The translations under genes and the position numbers were made by a program. Positions 34,752 to 43,051 of a DNA stretch of 64,000 nt are shown one piece after another (the stretch's first letter is position 1; each line of letters begins with the position of its first letter). The notes beneath the pieces are model-generated. The model saw nothing but the letters and a program-made list of their open reading frames with translations, was not told the origin of the DNA and did not search any database. Origin of the DNA: Pyrobaculum sp. 3827-6 (GTDB taxonomy: Archaea > Thermoproteota > Thermoprotei > Thermoproteales > Thermoproteaceae); NCBI RefSeq assembly GCF_025641885.1, contig NZ_JAOTQN010000001.1:62001-126000 (forward strand), given 5' to 3'.

Positions 34752-35618
34752 ATGCTTGAGCAAATCCTCCTCAAAGTTGCTAAAGATGCGATTATACGCG
34801 CTAGCATCGGCCCCGCCTTTGATGTAAACAACGCGCTTAAGAGGGCCCACGAGGCGGAGGAGGGCGAGGCCGCCCGGATACAGCTAAGCGCCATATTAAA
34901 AAACATAGAGCTATCCACCTCGGAGAAAATCGCGGTCTGTCAAGACACGGGTTTCCCAACTTTCTACATAAAGCTCGGCGACGGCTTCCCCCTCAGAAGC
35001 AGGATATACGACGTACTAACCCAGGCGGTGCGAGAAGTCACCAAAGAGCTCCCCCTGAGGCCTAACACGGTGCACCCCTTCAGCGAGAGGAATCCAGGGG
35101 ACAACACGGGAATCGGCGCGCCTTGGTTCGACGTGGAGCTCTTCAACGGCGACTACCTAGAGTTCTACTACGTGCCGAAGGGAGGCGGCACGGAGTTGCC
35201 GAGTAAAGCCTTTACACTACCCCCCGGCGTCGCCATGAGGGAGCTACCGCGCCTGGTGCTGGAGGCCGTCGTAGACGCGGGGCCTATGCCGTGTCCCCCG
35301 GTGATAGTGGGCGTCGGTATAGGGCCCTCCGTCGACATAGCGGCTAAGCTGGCTAAAAGAGCCGCAACCATTAGGCCCGTCGGCTCGAGGCACCCAGAGC
35401 CGGAAATTGCAAAAATGGAGGGGGAGCTCCTCAGGGCGATTAACAAGCTCGGGATGGGGGTACACGGCGTGGGCGGGAAGGTCACAGCTCTCGACGTACA
35501 TATCGAATACGTATACCGCCACCCAGCCACGTTCTCCATCGGCATCGTGTTCTCCTGCTGGGCCACGAGACGGGCCGGGGCCAGGGTCTACCCAGACGGC
35601 CGCTACGAGCTAATCTAG
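34752..35618 (+). CDS. fumA: Fumarate hydratase class I, alpha subunit
   Basis: From ATG 34752 the product has 288 residues. CQDTGFPTFYIKLG contains the first cluster Cys, NTGIGAPWFDVEL follows, and MPCPPVIVGVGIG holds a second, with a third Cys in the FSCWATRR segment near the C-terminus. These are the features of the Fe-S alpha half of class I fumarase. AAATATTTTTAA at 34721-34732 is the TATA box and makes the ATG at 34752 more likely than ATG 34734. Both subunit genes flank one intergenic region. Confidence 0.9.
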   Translation: MLEQILLKVAKDAIIRASIGPAFDVNNALKRAHEAEEGEAARIQLSAILKNIELSTSEKIAVCQDTGFPTFYIKLGDGFPLRSRIYDVLTQAVREVTKELPLRPNTVHPFSERNPGDNTGIGAPWFDVELFNGDYLEFYYVPKGGGTELPSKAFTLPPGVAMRELPRLVLEAVVDAGPMPCPPVIVGVGIGPSVDIAAKLAKRAATIRPVGSRHPEPEIAKMEGELLRAINKLGMGVHGVGGKVTALDVHIEYVYRHPATFSIGIVFSCWATRRAGARVYPDGRYELI

Positions 35619-35771
35619 GGATCCCTCGTACTTTTCCAACAACTTCTCCACAGCATACCGCACAGCCTCACATCTATTTGGAAAAAACCCCCTGGAGACA
35701 AGCTTATCAACTTTTTTTACAAGAGACGCGGGAAGTGTGACGGTGGTCAAGACCGCCCTCTCGGCCTCCAT
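35610..35771 (-). CDS. Small ribbon-helix-helix (CopG-like) DNA-binding protein
   Basis: The 53-residue product has a first strand AVLTTVTLPASLVKKVDKLV, then GFFPNRCEAVRYAVEKLLEK. This strand-helix-helix pattern with a hydrophobic/polar strand and an S/C-E-A-V-R-Y-A second helix is typical of dimeric RHH repressors of archaea. The last nine bases overlap the end of the fumarase alpha gene. It is divergent from the flavin reductase-like gene. No toxin gene is next to it. Confidence 0.75.
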   Translation of the reverse strand: MEAERAVLTTVTLPASLVKKVDKLVSRGFFPNRCEAVRYAVEKLLEKYEGSLD

Positions 35772-35800
35772 GTATATTAACTAGATCCTCTTTTTAAAGA

Positions 35801-36223
35801 GTGTGCGAACGCTCCCCCCTCCCCACCCCCGTCTTAGTGATTGTGGCCTCTGGCCACGGGGCAGTGGTGGGGTGGCCTCTGGTAATACCCGGCGACCAGC
35901 CTCTCGTGGGGTTTCCTCTGCATAAGGCTAGGAAGACGCTCCAGGTGGTTAGAGAGGCGCGCGTCTTCTCTATCAACCTGGTTCGAGACGCCGAGAAGGC
36001 CTACGAGATATTCGGCAAGCCGGGGGAGAGGAAGCTGGAGAGGTGGGGCAAAGTAGCCGAGTGCAAAGTCCTGCCCTGTCAGAGGCTGAGCGACGCCTCG
36101 AGAGTTGTGGAGTGTATATACAGCCACGAGGTTGAGGTAGGCGACCACGTAGTGGTTTTCTGTAGAGCAGTCGCCAGCTACGGCTGCGGTGAATACGCTG
36201 TGTGGGACCCCTGTTCAAAATAG
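35801..36223 (+). CDS. Flavin reductase-like FMN-binding domain protein
   Basis: The 140-residue protein looks like a short member of the flavin reductase-like/FMN-binding split-barrel family: VLVIVASG near the start, VFSINLVRDAEKAYEIFG, and YSHEVEVGDHVVVFCRAV towards the C-terminus. Typical members are 160-190 residues. A likely role is NAD(P)H-dependent flavin reduction or flavin storage. The end overlaps the convergent MoaD-like gene by 46 bases. The GTG start is uncertain. Confidence 0.65.
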   Translation: MCERSPLPTPVLVIVASGHGAVVGWPLVIPGDQPLVGFPLHKARKTLQVVREARVFSINLVRDAEKAYEIFGKPGERKLERWGKVAECKVLPCQRLSDASRVVECIYSHEVEVGDHVVVFCRAVASYGCGEYAVWDPCSK

Positions 36224-36501
36224 CCCCCCGCGGCGGGGGGTATAAACACCACCTCGTCGCCGTCTTTAAGCTCCGTGTCGAGGCCCCTGAGCCACTCCAC
36301 AGCCCTGCCATTAACCAAGACGTTGTACATAGGCCTCAGCTGGTCGCCGTTCTGCAACAACTCGGACTTAAGTTTGGGGAACCTCTCATTTAATATATCG
36401 ATGAGTTTCCTAACCGTGACGCCGTCGGGGACCTCGACCTCCGTCTTCAACACCCCCGTTAAGTCGAAGAGTATGGCGAGGAACTTAACCCGGATTTTCA
36501 C
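36178..36501 (-). CDS. MoaD/ThiS-like ubiquitin-fold protein with C-terminal extension
   Basis: From GTG 36501 the protein has 107 residues. The beta-grasp fold is clear: KIRVKFLAILFDLTG, VPDGVTVRKLIDIL, YNVLVNGRAVEW and LKDGDEVVFIPPAAGG. MoaD and related SAMP proteins end exactly at the Gly-Gly that is adenylated or thiocarboxylated for molybdopterin synthesis or protein conjugation. Here 14 more residues follow (YFEQGSHTAYSPQP), so processing would be needed. A TATA box (TTATAA, 36521-36526) supports the GTG start. The final codons lie within the opposite flavin reductase gene. Confidence 0.8.
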   Translation of the reverse strand: MKIRVKFLAILFDLTGVLKTEVEVPDGVTVRKLIDILNERFPKLKSELLQNGDQLRPMYNVLVNGRAVEWLRGLDTELKDGDEVVFIPPAAGGYFEQGSHTAYSPQP

Positions 36502-36530
36502 GTCTACACCGCGTGTCTGCTTTATAAGGC

Positions 36531-36911
36531 TTATCTCTCGAAATAGAAGCAAGGCGACCCCAAGCCGGATTCGCACACCCTAACCCACGTAGCCCCGATC
36601 AACTCGGCTATGTGCCTCGCCAGACACTCCCCGCTGACCCCCGCCAGCCCGCAGGGCACTACGTAGACCTCGCCCCCGCCGAACGGCGTGGACTCGGAGC
36701 TAGATGCTAAGTACCTGCCGTCCAACCTGGCTAGAACTTCTCTAAACTTCTCCCCGATCTCGGCGGCGTCCGCAACCAGTTCGTGGTAGCCGTCTCTACA
36801 GAAACCAGCAGTGATGTGGTAGTCGTGGCCGTGAACACGCCCCCAAGCCGGCGAGAAAGCAGGCCTATGGGCCACGGAGATGCTTCCCCTCACCTCGACA
36901 CATGTACGCAT
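36531..36911 (-). CDS. 6-pyruvoyl-tetrahydropterin synthase / QueD-like protein
   Basis: The product (126 residues from ATG 36911; GTG 36920 is also open) has SISVAHRPAFSPAW with the first zinc His and VHGHDYHI with the other two. Catalytic-type Asp/His and a terminal Glu are plausible in the GSPCFYFER end. Family members make 6-carboxy-tetrahydropterin for queuosine/archaeosine or act on pterins. Crenarchaea use variants in archaeosine synthesis, which is one possible role. A TATA-like element lies about 25 nt upstream on the reverse strand. Confidence 0.8.
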   Translation of the reverse strand: MRTCVEVRGSISVAHRPAFSPAWGRVHGHDYHITAGFCRDGYHELVADAAEIGEKFREVLARLDGRYLASSSESTPFGGGEVYVVPCGLAGVSGECLARHIAELIGATWVRVCESGLGSPCFYFER

Positions 36912-36951
36912 CGTAGACACATTACTTTAATCCCTTTTTATACGCATACCC

Positions 36952-37845
36952 GTGGCGGCGATAGATGTCGACACGGCCGAGGCCGTAGCCAACATCCTCA
37001 GGAGTCTAGAGGTAAAGCGAGATAGCTACACGGACCAGAGGTTCTACCCCCCTCCCAGCGACGCCGTCGAGGACCAGGCCGCCTACTTCGTCTCCATGGT
37101 GGCTGTAGACCACCGCACAAGTCTATGGGAACCCTTCGAGGGAGTGATAGAGGGCGAGTTTTTCCACGGCGCCGACGCCCTATACCGCCTAGGCAGGCTT
37201 GCATACGACAAAGGGTTTTTCAAGGCGAGGAAACTAGCCGAGCTGACGCCAGCGGAGGCGGAGCCCCTCTTCACCCTGGGCGGGAGGAGGCTGTGGGATT
37301 TCCACACCCGGGTCCTCCTTCTGAGAGACGTCGGAAAGAAGGCGGCGGCGAGAGGCGGGTTCGAGGCCCTCATCTCTGTAGACAGTGTAAAGAAGCTCCG
37401 AGATGCCCTCTCCAGCTTCAGAGCTTACGAAGACCCGGTGGGTAAGAAGGTCATGCTCCTCGCAAAATTTCTCGAGGGTAGGGGCCTGGCGAGCTTCAAA
37501 GACTCGGCGGAGGCCGACGTACCGGTCGACAACCACCTAAGTAGAGTGGCGTATAGGCTAGGAATTGTGGAGATAGACTTCAGCTTTCTGGAAAGCGGCG
37601 TGGAGGTGACGCGGGAGGAGGACATAAGGCTGAGGGAGCTGGTGAAAACCGCGTGGAGGATCGTGGCGAAGTTCGCCGAGCTACACCCCTTCGCCCTTGA
37701 CGACTTCCTCTGGGGCTTCGGCAGGAAAATCTGCAGAAGAGAAGGGCCGCAGTGCGGGGTCTGCCCCTTTAGAGAGGTCTGCAGGGCTCGTAAACTGGGC
37801 AGATACCCGCCTGAACACCTCCACCTATTGACGTGGTACTACTAG
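36952..37845 (+). CDS. HhH-GPD-like DNA glycosylase-type protein with Fe-S cluster motif
   Basis: The 297-residue protein is helical. Its last third has VPVDNHLSRVAYRLGIVE, which parallels the catalytic-Asp segment of endonuclease III, and CRREGPQCGVCPFREVC, a C-x6-C-x2-C-x5-C pattern identical in spacing to the 4Fe-4S cluster loop of that family. The N-terminal half is not obviously alike and no clear helix-hairpin-helix Lys is seen, so the base specificity, or even whether it is a glycosylase, is open. TTTTTATACG (36935-36944) is the likely TATA box. Confidence 0.6.
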   Translation: MAAIDVDTAEAVANILRSLEVKRDSYTDQRFYPPPSDAVEDQAAYFVSMVAVDHRTSLWEPFEGVIEGEFFHGADALYRLGRLAYDKGFFKARKLAELTPAEAEPLFTLGGRRLWDFHTRVLLLRDVGKKAAARGGFEALISVDSVKKLRDALSSFRAYEDPVGKKVMLLAKFLEGRGLASFKDSAEADVPVDNHLSRVAYRLGIVEIDFSFLESGVEVTREEDIRLRELVKTAWRIVAKFAELHPFALDDFLWGFGRKICRREGPQCGVCPFREVCRARKLGRYPPEHLHLLTWYY

Positions 37846-37901
37846 CCGTTTAAGGGCGGCGCGGGGGGAGATGGATATATACCTGCGCCTCTGGGGTTGC
37901 T

Positions 37902-38864
37902 ATGAGGGTTAGGTCTGTGACTTTGCACCTGATGTGGAACGACGACTTTTCCCTAGTTGGTCAGTTTCTGCAGAGGGCCGAGGCGGCGTCGCCTCTGACT
38001 ATACGTGTCTCGGTGTCGCCGCCACCTGCGCGCGAGGCGGAGAGGGTGATAACTAGTCTGAAGGAGCGCGGCGTTAGGTACATATCAGCGATTCACCTCT
38101 ACTACGACGCTGATGAGGTCTACCGCTACGTATCGCAATATAATGTATTCGCCTCTCTAAGTGACGTTAGTGAATACATAAAATTCCTGCAGAAGATATA
38201 CACCAAGGGCGAGGTGCACCTCTCCCGCTACGTCTCCCTAGTGCTTGGGGGAGCTGTCTTCAACTCGCCCTACTTCCCCGCCTCCATCACCACGCAGAGG
38301 GGGGTCTCGGTATCGCTGTTGTATCCAAACGACTTAGAAAGCCTAGACGACGTGGATAGAGTCTTAAAGAGGGGGGAGGAGGTCGGTAGGCAGATCGCCT
38401 CCTCGCTCGGCGTCGAGTTTCTCGGCGTCGACGGTTCTCTATCTCCATGGGGCGAGGAGAGCGTGGCCAAGGCGGTGGAGCGGCTGTTTCAGACAAGGCT
38501 GGGGGAGCCCGGCTCCCACCATGCAATACGTCGGCTAAACAAAGCTATTGAATCTGCCCGGATTAGGAAGGTGGGGTTCAACGAAGTGATGCTACCCCTG
38601 GCCGAGGACGAGGAGCTGAAGCGGCTGGTTAGGGCAGGCGCGCTGGGGCTGGAAAAATTCGTGAGCTACACATCGGTGTGCATCCCCGGCCTTGACATGG
38701 CCCCGGTAAGGGTGAGAGACTGGGGGGCGCTGAAGAAGATGTTGTACGACTTGGCCGCAATTGCCGAGGTCAAGGGGAGGTCGGTAGGCGTGCGGGTATT
38801 CCCCGTCGACGTGGATGAGTACGAAGTCGAGGGCTTCGGCGCTACTCCGTCGCTCCGCCTCTAA
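37902..38864 (+). CDS. DUF711 (UPF0210) family protein
   Basis: The 320-residue protein has FLGVDGSLSPWGEESVAKAVE, GFNEVMLPLAEDEELK and YTSVCIPGLDMAPV, landmarks of the DUF711 family, which is related to pyruvate formate-lyase-like folds but lacks a proven function. It is shorter than bacterial members (about 450 residues). GATATATACC at 37871-37880 is the TATA box for ATG 37902. Confidence 0.75.
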   Translation: MRVRSVTLHLMWNDDFSLVGQFLQRAEAASPLTIRVSVSPPPAREAERVITSLKERGVRYISAIHLYYDADEVYRYVSQYNVFASLSDVSEYIKFLQKIYTKGEVHLSRYVSLVLGGAVFNSPYFPASITTQRGVSVSLLYPNDLESLDDVDRVLKRGEEVGRQIASSLGVEFLGVDGSLSPWGEESVAKAVERLFQTRLGEPGSHHAIRRLNKAIESARIRKVGFNEVMLPLAEDEELKRLVRAGALGLEKFVSYTSVCIPGLDMAPVRVRDWGALKKMLYDLAAIAEVKGRSVGVRVFPVDVDEYEVEGFGATPSLRL

Positions 38865-38891
38865 GATTTAAATTGCAGAGTGGGAGGGGTC

Positions 38892-39455
38892 GTGATCCGC
38901 CACCTCATGCTGTCGCAGAGGTATCTCAAGGCTTTGCTGGAGGGGAGCAAGAAGTCCACGATTAGGCCGGGGATCTTGAGGGTAGCCGAGAGAGTCTACA
39001 TACACAGCGGAGGGAAAATCGTCGCCGTGGCTGAGGTGGCTGAGGTGGTGTACAAGCGGGTCTCCGAGCTAACCGAGAGAGACGCCCTGCTAGACGGCTT
39101 CAACTCCCGGGAGGAGCTGATGGCTTACCTAAAAAAGAGGTACCCCGGCCTGCGGGACGACGCGGTGGTCACAGTTGTAAAATTCGGCAAGGTGAGCAAG
39201 TTGGAGATGCCGGAAGACGCCCACTACGGAGGACTGACGCCGGTGGAGATAGCGACGCTGGCTTTGAACAAGCTTAGGCTAAGCCCACGCGAGCAGAAGG
39301 TGCTGAAAGCCGTGGTGGAGACCGGGAGCCTCAGAAAGGCTGCTATTAAGCTCTACGGAACAGTGGATAAGAGGGGGGTGATTAGGAAGATTTTAAGAAA
39401 AGCCGCGTCGCTACTCATGAATGGAGGCCTGGACCGCGAAATTAAAGACTATTAA
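38892..39455 (+). CDS. ASCH-domain protein with C-terminal helix-turn-helix
   Basis: From GTG 38892 the product has 187 residues. The N-terminal ASCH (PUA-like) fold shows LLEGSKKSTIRPG and VAVAEVAEVVYKRVSEL; the ASCH fold binds RNA in several proteins. After residue 120 a HTH-like region follows (LSPREQKVLKAVVETGSLRK). The TATA box AGATTTAAATTGC at 38864-38876 favours GTG 38892 over GTG 38880. The end overlaps the radical SAM gene by 35 bases, pointing to co-expression and perhaps a joint RNA-modification role. Confidence 0.75.
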   Translation: MIRHLMLSQRYLKALLEGSKKSTIRPGILRVAERVYIHSGGKIVAVAEVAEVVYKRVSELTERDALLDGFNSREELMAYLKKRYPGLRDDAVVTVVKFGKVSKLEMPEDAHYGGLTPVEIATLALNKLRLSPREQKVLKAVVETGSLRKAAIKLYGTVDKRGVIRKILRKAASLLMNGGLDREIKDY

Positions 39456-40494
39456 GACATTGGAGGAGAAGCTGGCCAGAGAGGAGATTCTAGAGGCGAG
39501 GAGAGACAACCACGCAAAGAGGCCGCCCAGGCCCTGTGGCATAACTATACACACAGGTGTCGGTTGCCCTCTGGCGTGTGCGTACTGCTACATATACGAC
39601 ATGGGGTTCCCCGGCACCGCGTCGCCCTACAGACTAACGCCTCTACAAATGGCATACGCCATTGCGGCGAATCCCCACGTGGCGGTGGGGGAGTGGGGCA
39701 CCTTGGTTGCTGTGGGATCTGTTACGGAGCCCTTTCTCCCAGAGACGAAAGAACTGGCGGTGGGCTACATGAAGGCGGTGGCCGCCTACCTAGGCAACCC
39801 GATCCAAGTTTCGACAAAAATGCCGCCTCCCGCCGAGCTCGCAGAGGTTCAGAAGGGGCTTGACGTCTTGATAAGCGTCACCGACTTAAGCGGTAGACTG
39901 GAGCCGAAGGCGCCAAGCCCAGCGGATAGGCTCAGAGCAGGCGCGGAGTTGCTGAGGCGGGGCGTTAACGTCACGCTTTTTGTCCGGCCGGTGGTGCCCG
40001 GCGTCACGGATAGGGAGCTGACGCGGCTCCTAGCCTATGCACGTGAGCTGGGCTTCCGCAGGGTTGTTTTCGGCACCCTCCGCGTAACGACGGGAATAGC
40101 CGCCAGGCTCAAAGCTTTCGGTGTCGACGTTAGTCCGTATGTCAAGGAGCTGCATCCGAGGCGGCAGACGGCGATTAACTACCCCAAGAGCCGGGTCGTG
40201 GCTACGGCGAAGGAGCTGGGATTTGAGGTCTTGCCAGCCTCCTGCGCCTCCAACGTAGTCGCCCACGGACAGGCGTGTGCCCTGTGCCGCTGGGGGCCAT
40301 GCGGCGACTTAAAGAAGCTGAGGGCCGACCCCGAGGACATTAGGGAGTATCTAGAGGCGCGGGGTTACAGAGGCGCGGGGGTGGCTGTGGAGGGGCTACG
40401 CATCCGCCTCAACATAAAGATATCACGTGTTGACAAGATATTCCTAGAGCAGGCGACGAGGCTACCGGTGGAGGAGGGGGCTAGACGCGGCTGA
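39421..40494 (+). CDS. Radical SAM protein (SplB-like)
   Basis: The 357-residue enzyme has the radical SAM cluster motif CPLACAYCY (about residues 50-58) and, downstream, VAVGSVTEPFLPET and NPIQVSTKMPPP, as in the spore photoproduct lyase-like/DUF1848-type branch of archaeal radical SAM proteins. There are more Cys near the C-terminus (CALCRWGPC) that may hold a second cluster. The reaction is unknown. It overlaps the ASCH/HTH gene. Confidence 0.8.
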   Translation: MEAWTAKLKTIKTLEEKLAREEILEARRDNHAKRPPRPCGITIHTGVGCPLACAYCYIYDMGFPGTASPYRLTPLQMAYAIAANPHVAVGEWGTLVAVGSVTEPFLPETKELAVGYMKAVAAYLGNPIQVSTKMPPPAELAEVQKGLDVLISVTDLSGRLEPKAPSPADRLRAGAELLRRGVNVTLFVRPVVPGVTDRELTRLLAYARELGFRRVVFGTLRVTTGIAARLKAFGVDVSPYVKELHPRRQTAINYPKSRVVATAKELGFEVLPASCASNVVAHGQACALCRWGPCGDLKKLRADPEDIREYLEARGYRGAGVAVEGLRIRLNIKISRVDKIFLEQATRLPVEEGARRG

Positions 40495-40505
40495 GGCGCC
40501 TGCCG

Positions 40506-41672
40506 TCAGTAGCGGCTGGCTAGCCTCTTCTGCATATTCGTAGGCCACATGAGGTGCGTAAGCGACTCCGGTGTTTTCGACAGCAGAGCCGTCAGCACAG
40601 CCTCGACAAGGTCGGGGCTCACCCTCACGTATTGATCCACGGCGTCGAGGATCTGGGGGTATCCGGTCACCGTCGACGTGGTAGACGCCAGGTAGGACAC
40701 TATCTCCCCCACGCCCAGGCCCCCCGTGTCTAAGACCTCTACTCGCACCGCCGTTCTGTGACCCGGCGGCATGTAGTACACGACCTCCACGTCGCCAAGC
40801 AGACGCAGGTGGGGATACGTCGAGGTGGTGAGCACCGCGTTAAAGTTCTGGCCGAACTCCACCAGCCTTCTGCAAAGCCGCTCCCCCCTGGGGCTTAGGC
40901 TCACCCGCTCCCCCCTGTAGCACTTCAGAATAGCCTCCCTCTCAGGGCCTCCCTCGCAGTCTGCATAGTGTATAGAAACCCACCTAGGCAGGAGATCTCG
41001 CAACTTGCCTAGGCTGAAGTACTCGCCGGGTCTCAGCATCGCCGAGGCGGCGACCTTGTCGTTTACAGGTAGGCACCTCCCAGCCAATAGGGATAAATAC
41101 CTCGACCTAACCCTCTTCGCCACTGCGACGATGCTGGCGCCGCTCCTCGCGGCGTAGCTGAGGAGTCTGTCTACCGCCTTGTTGACCTCCTCGAGGCGCC
41201 CACCCCTCACGGCGAGGTTGAAGGGGAGTGGGTGGATGGCTACTTCGCCGTCCAGCACCAGGAGGTCAAACCTCTTCTCCCCCCTCAGCTTGCCCGCTAG
41301 GAGCCTCGCCGCGAGGCGCTTCTCCAGCAACGCCGCGTACCTCGAAACATCGCCCTCTCTGCTGTCGGCGAAGTAGAGCGCCCCCGTTAGAAACCTGTCC
41401 TGCACCCCGCCGGAGACGCCTACGTAGCCGTAGGCGACGACGGTGAAGACGCCGCCGACCAGCTCCAGGGGGGGCGAGCCGTAGGAGGAGTCCACGGCGT
41501 ACACGTCGAAGCTCCGCGGGGGGCCGATCTGCCTCACCTCGACGGCGCTTCTCAAAGAGGCGAGTTCTTCCAGCGTTTTGCGTAGCCGCAGGATTTTCTC
41601 AGCGTGCCTCTCGACGTCGTGTCTTAAGGCGATTACTAGATCAGGCTCTAGCCAGTAGTCGAGGGTCTCCAT
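40506..41672 (-). CDS. nurA: NurA-like nuclease
   Basis: The 388-residue protein has VYAVDSSYGSPPLELVGG near residue 57, the NurA active-site strand with the first metal-binding Asp, and LLVLDGEVAIHPLP with a second. NurA is a 5'-3' nuclease that resects DNA ends together with HerA. The gene starts one base after the herA stop, so they form the usual pair. Mre11 and Rad50 are not adjacent in this window. Confidence 0.82.
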   Translation of the reverse strand: METLDYWLEPDLVIALRHDVERHAEKILRLRKTLEELASLRSAVEVRQIGPPRSFDVYAVDSSYGSPPLELVGGVFTVVAYGYVGVSGGVQDRFLTGALYFADSREGDVSRYAALLEKRLAARLLAGKLRGEKRFDLLVLDGEVAIHPLPFNLAVRGGRLEEVNKAVDRLLSYAARSGASIVAVAKRVRSRYLSLLAGRCLPVNDKVAASAMLRPGEYFSLGKLRDLLPRWVSIHYADCEGGPEREAILKCYRGERVSLSPRGERLCRRLVEFGQNFNAVLTTSTYPHLRLLGDVEVVYYMPPGHRTAVRVEVLDTGGLGVGEIVSYLASTTSTVTGYPQILDAVDQYVRVSPDLVEAVLTALLSKTPESLTHLMWPTNMQKRLASRY

Positions 41673-43031
41673 CTACACCACCTCCTTTGTCTTTATCAAA
41701 ATGGGCCTCCTCAGCGGGTTCATAAGCCCGGCGACGAAAAACTCCCTGGGCTGTAGCTGGGCTAACACGCCTTCGTTTATGTCGGCGAGGTCTAGGTACG
41801 TTGATATCTCCCTCACGTCGGTGGGGGCCGTGAGGCGGGAGAAGAATACGGTGCCTAGATTTGCCCTTATAGACGGGTCGATGTCGCCCACTATTCTCTG
41901 GCTCGCCAGAATTATGGAGAGGCCCCACTTACGGCCCTCCCTGACGGTGGTCTCTATGGCGTCTTTTGAAATTGTCCAGGTCTGGGGCGCGTAGTTCTGC
42001 GCCTCGTCAACCACAAACACCAGGCGGGCCGGGGCCTTTCCGCTCTTTACACCCGCCCACGCCGCCTCGATGACTGTGGCAATTATGGCTTGCTTCACCG
42101 AGAGGTCTGTGTCGTAGCTTAGATCCACAACTACGGGAGAGGCGTCGAGAGAGAGGATGTCCCCAGGAGTTTTAACTCTGCTGTTCAGCTCCTCAAAAAA
42201 GACGCTGTCAACAAGTTGCTTCAAGTACAGCTCCACCTTCTCTATAGTGGAGTCCCGCGCGTTCAGCCTCTTCATAACTCTCCGCAGATGTGCAATAAAA
42301 GCGTCTTTAGACCACCTCCCTTCATACGTCATGGTGGCTATTTCGAGATATTCCCCATGCGTCTGCCACTGAAGCTGAGCCACCCTAGCTATCACAGAGG
42401 CGAGGATGTTCGGCGGTATCTTAACCTCGGTGGACTTTATAACCGTGTCGTAGTAGGGGGCGTAGTCCACGCCGGTGTGGTCGAAAACCACCACCTTGTA
42501 GCCCCTCGCCGAGAGCTCGTTCACCAACGCCCTCACCAGCCTTGACTTGCCCACACCCGTGGCCCCGAAGACCCCCACGTGGTGCGTCACGTAGCGGACG
42601 TCAAGCGGAAGGGCCCAACCTGAGTACTTATGCGCCCCCACGTAGATGTAGTCCCCCTTGAAGACGCCCTCCAGCGCCGAGGCGTCTAGGAGGTACACCT
42701 TTGAGCCCGGCGTCACGACGTTCGTCACCTCAGTCAGCTTGCCGTCTCTAATCGCCACGTAGGGCTTAACAACCGCAGAGGTGTAGGGGAGGAGTATGCC
42801 GTAGTCCACCATCTCAGGCCGATCCACATACGGAGTCCTCACCCTGTCGCGTATCACAGGCTCCAGCTTCGTCACGCGCCGCAGAAAGCCTACGATGACC
42901 TCGCCCGGGTTCTCCCGATCCACAACGCCGACTAGCTGCTCCTCGACGGCGTAGCGCTCGGCAGAGCGGTAAATCTGGACGGGTATGGAGCCTATAGTGG
43001 CGCCGCTCACCACTATCCCCAACTCCTTCAC
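41673..43031 (-). CDS. herA: HerA-like bipolar DNA helicase/translocase
   Basis: The 452-residue ATPase has an N-terminal HAS barrel (first 120 residues), Walker A GVFGATGVGKSRL (about residues 154-166), Walker B LVFVVDEAQNYAPQ and the Arg-rich GDIDPSIRANLGTV segment. It forms hexameric rings that drive NurA during end resection. Motifs are intact. Confidence 0.88.
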   Translation of the reverse strand: MKELGIVVSGATIGSIPVQIYRSAERYAVEEQLVGVVDRENPGEVIVGFLRRVTKLEPVIRDRVRTPYVDRPEMVDYGILLPYTSAVVKPYVAIRDGKLTEVTNVVTPGSKVYLLDASALEGVFKGDYIYVGAHKYSGWALPLDVRYVTHHVGVFGATGVGKSRLVRALVNELSARGYKVVVFDHTGVDYAPYYDTVIKSTEVKIPPNILASVIARVAQLQWQTHGEYLEIATMTYEGRWSKDAFIAHLRRVMKRLNARDSTIEKVELYLKQLVDSVFFEELNSRVKTPGDILSLDASPVVVDLSYDTDLSVKQAIIATVIEAAWAGVKSGKAPARLVFVVDEAQNYAPQTWTISKDAIETTVREGRKWGLSIILASQRIVGDIDPSIRANLGTVFFSRLTAPTDVREISTYLDLADINEGVLAQLQPREFFVAGLMNPLRRPILIKTKEVV

Positions 43032-43051
43032 AGTAGGTACACGGCCACCGT

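Noticed and set aside
36228-36246. Perfect GC palindrome that looks like a terminator stem
   Set aside because: It encodes the Pro-Pro-Ala-Ala-Gly-Gly of the MoaD-like protein and has no T-run, so coding explains it.
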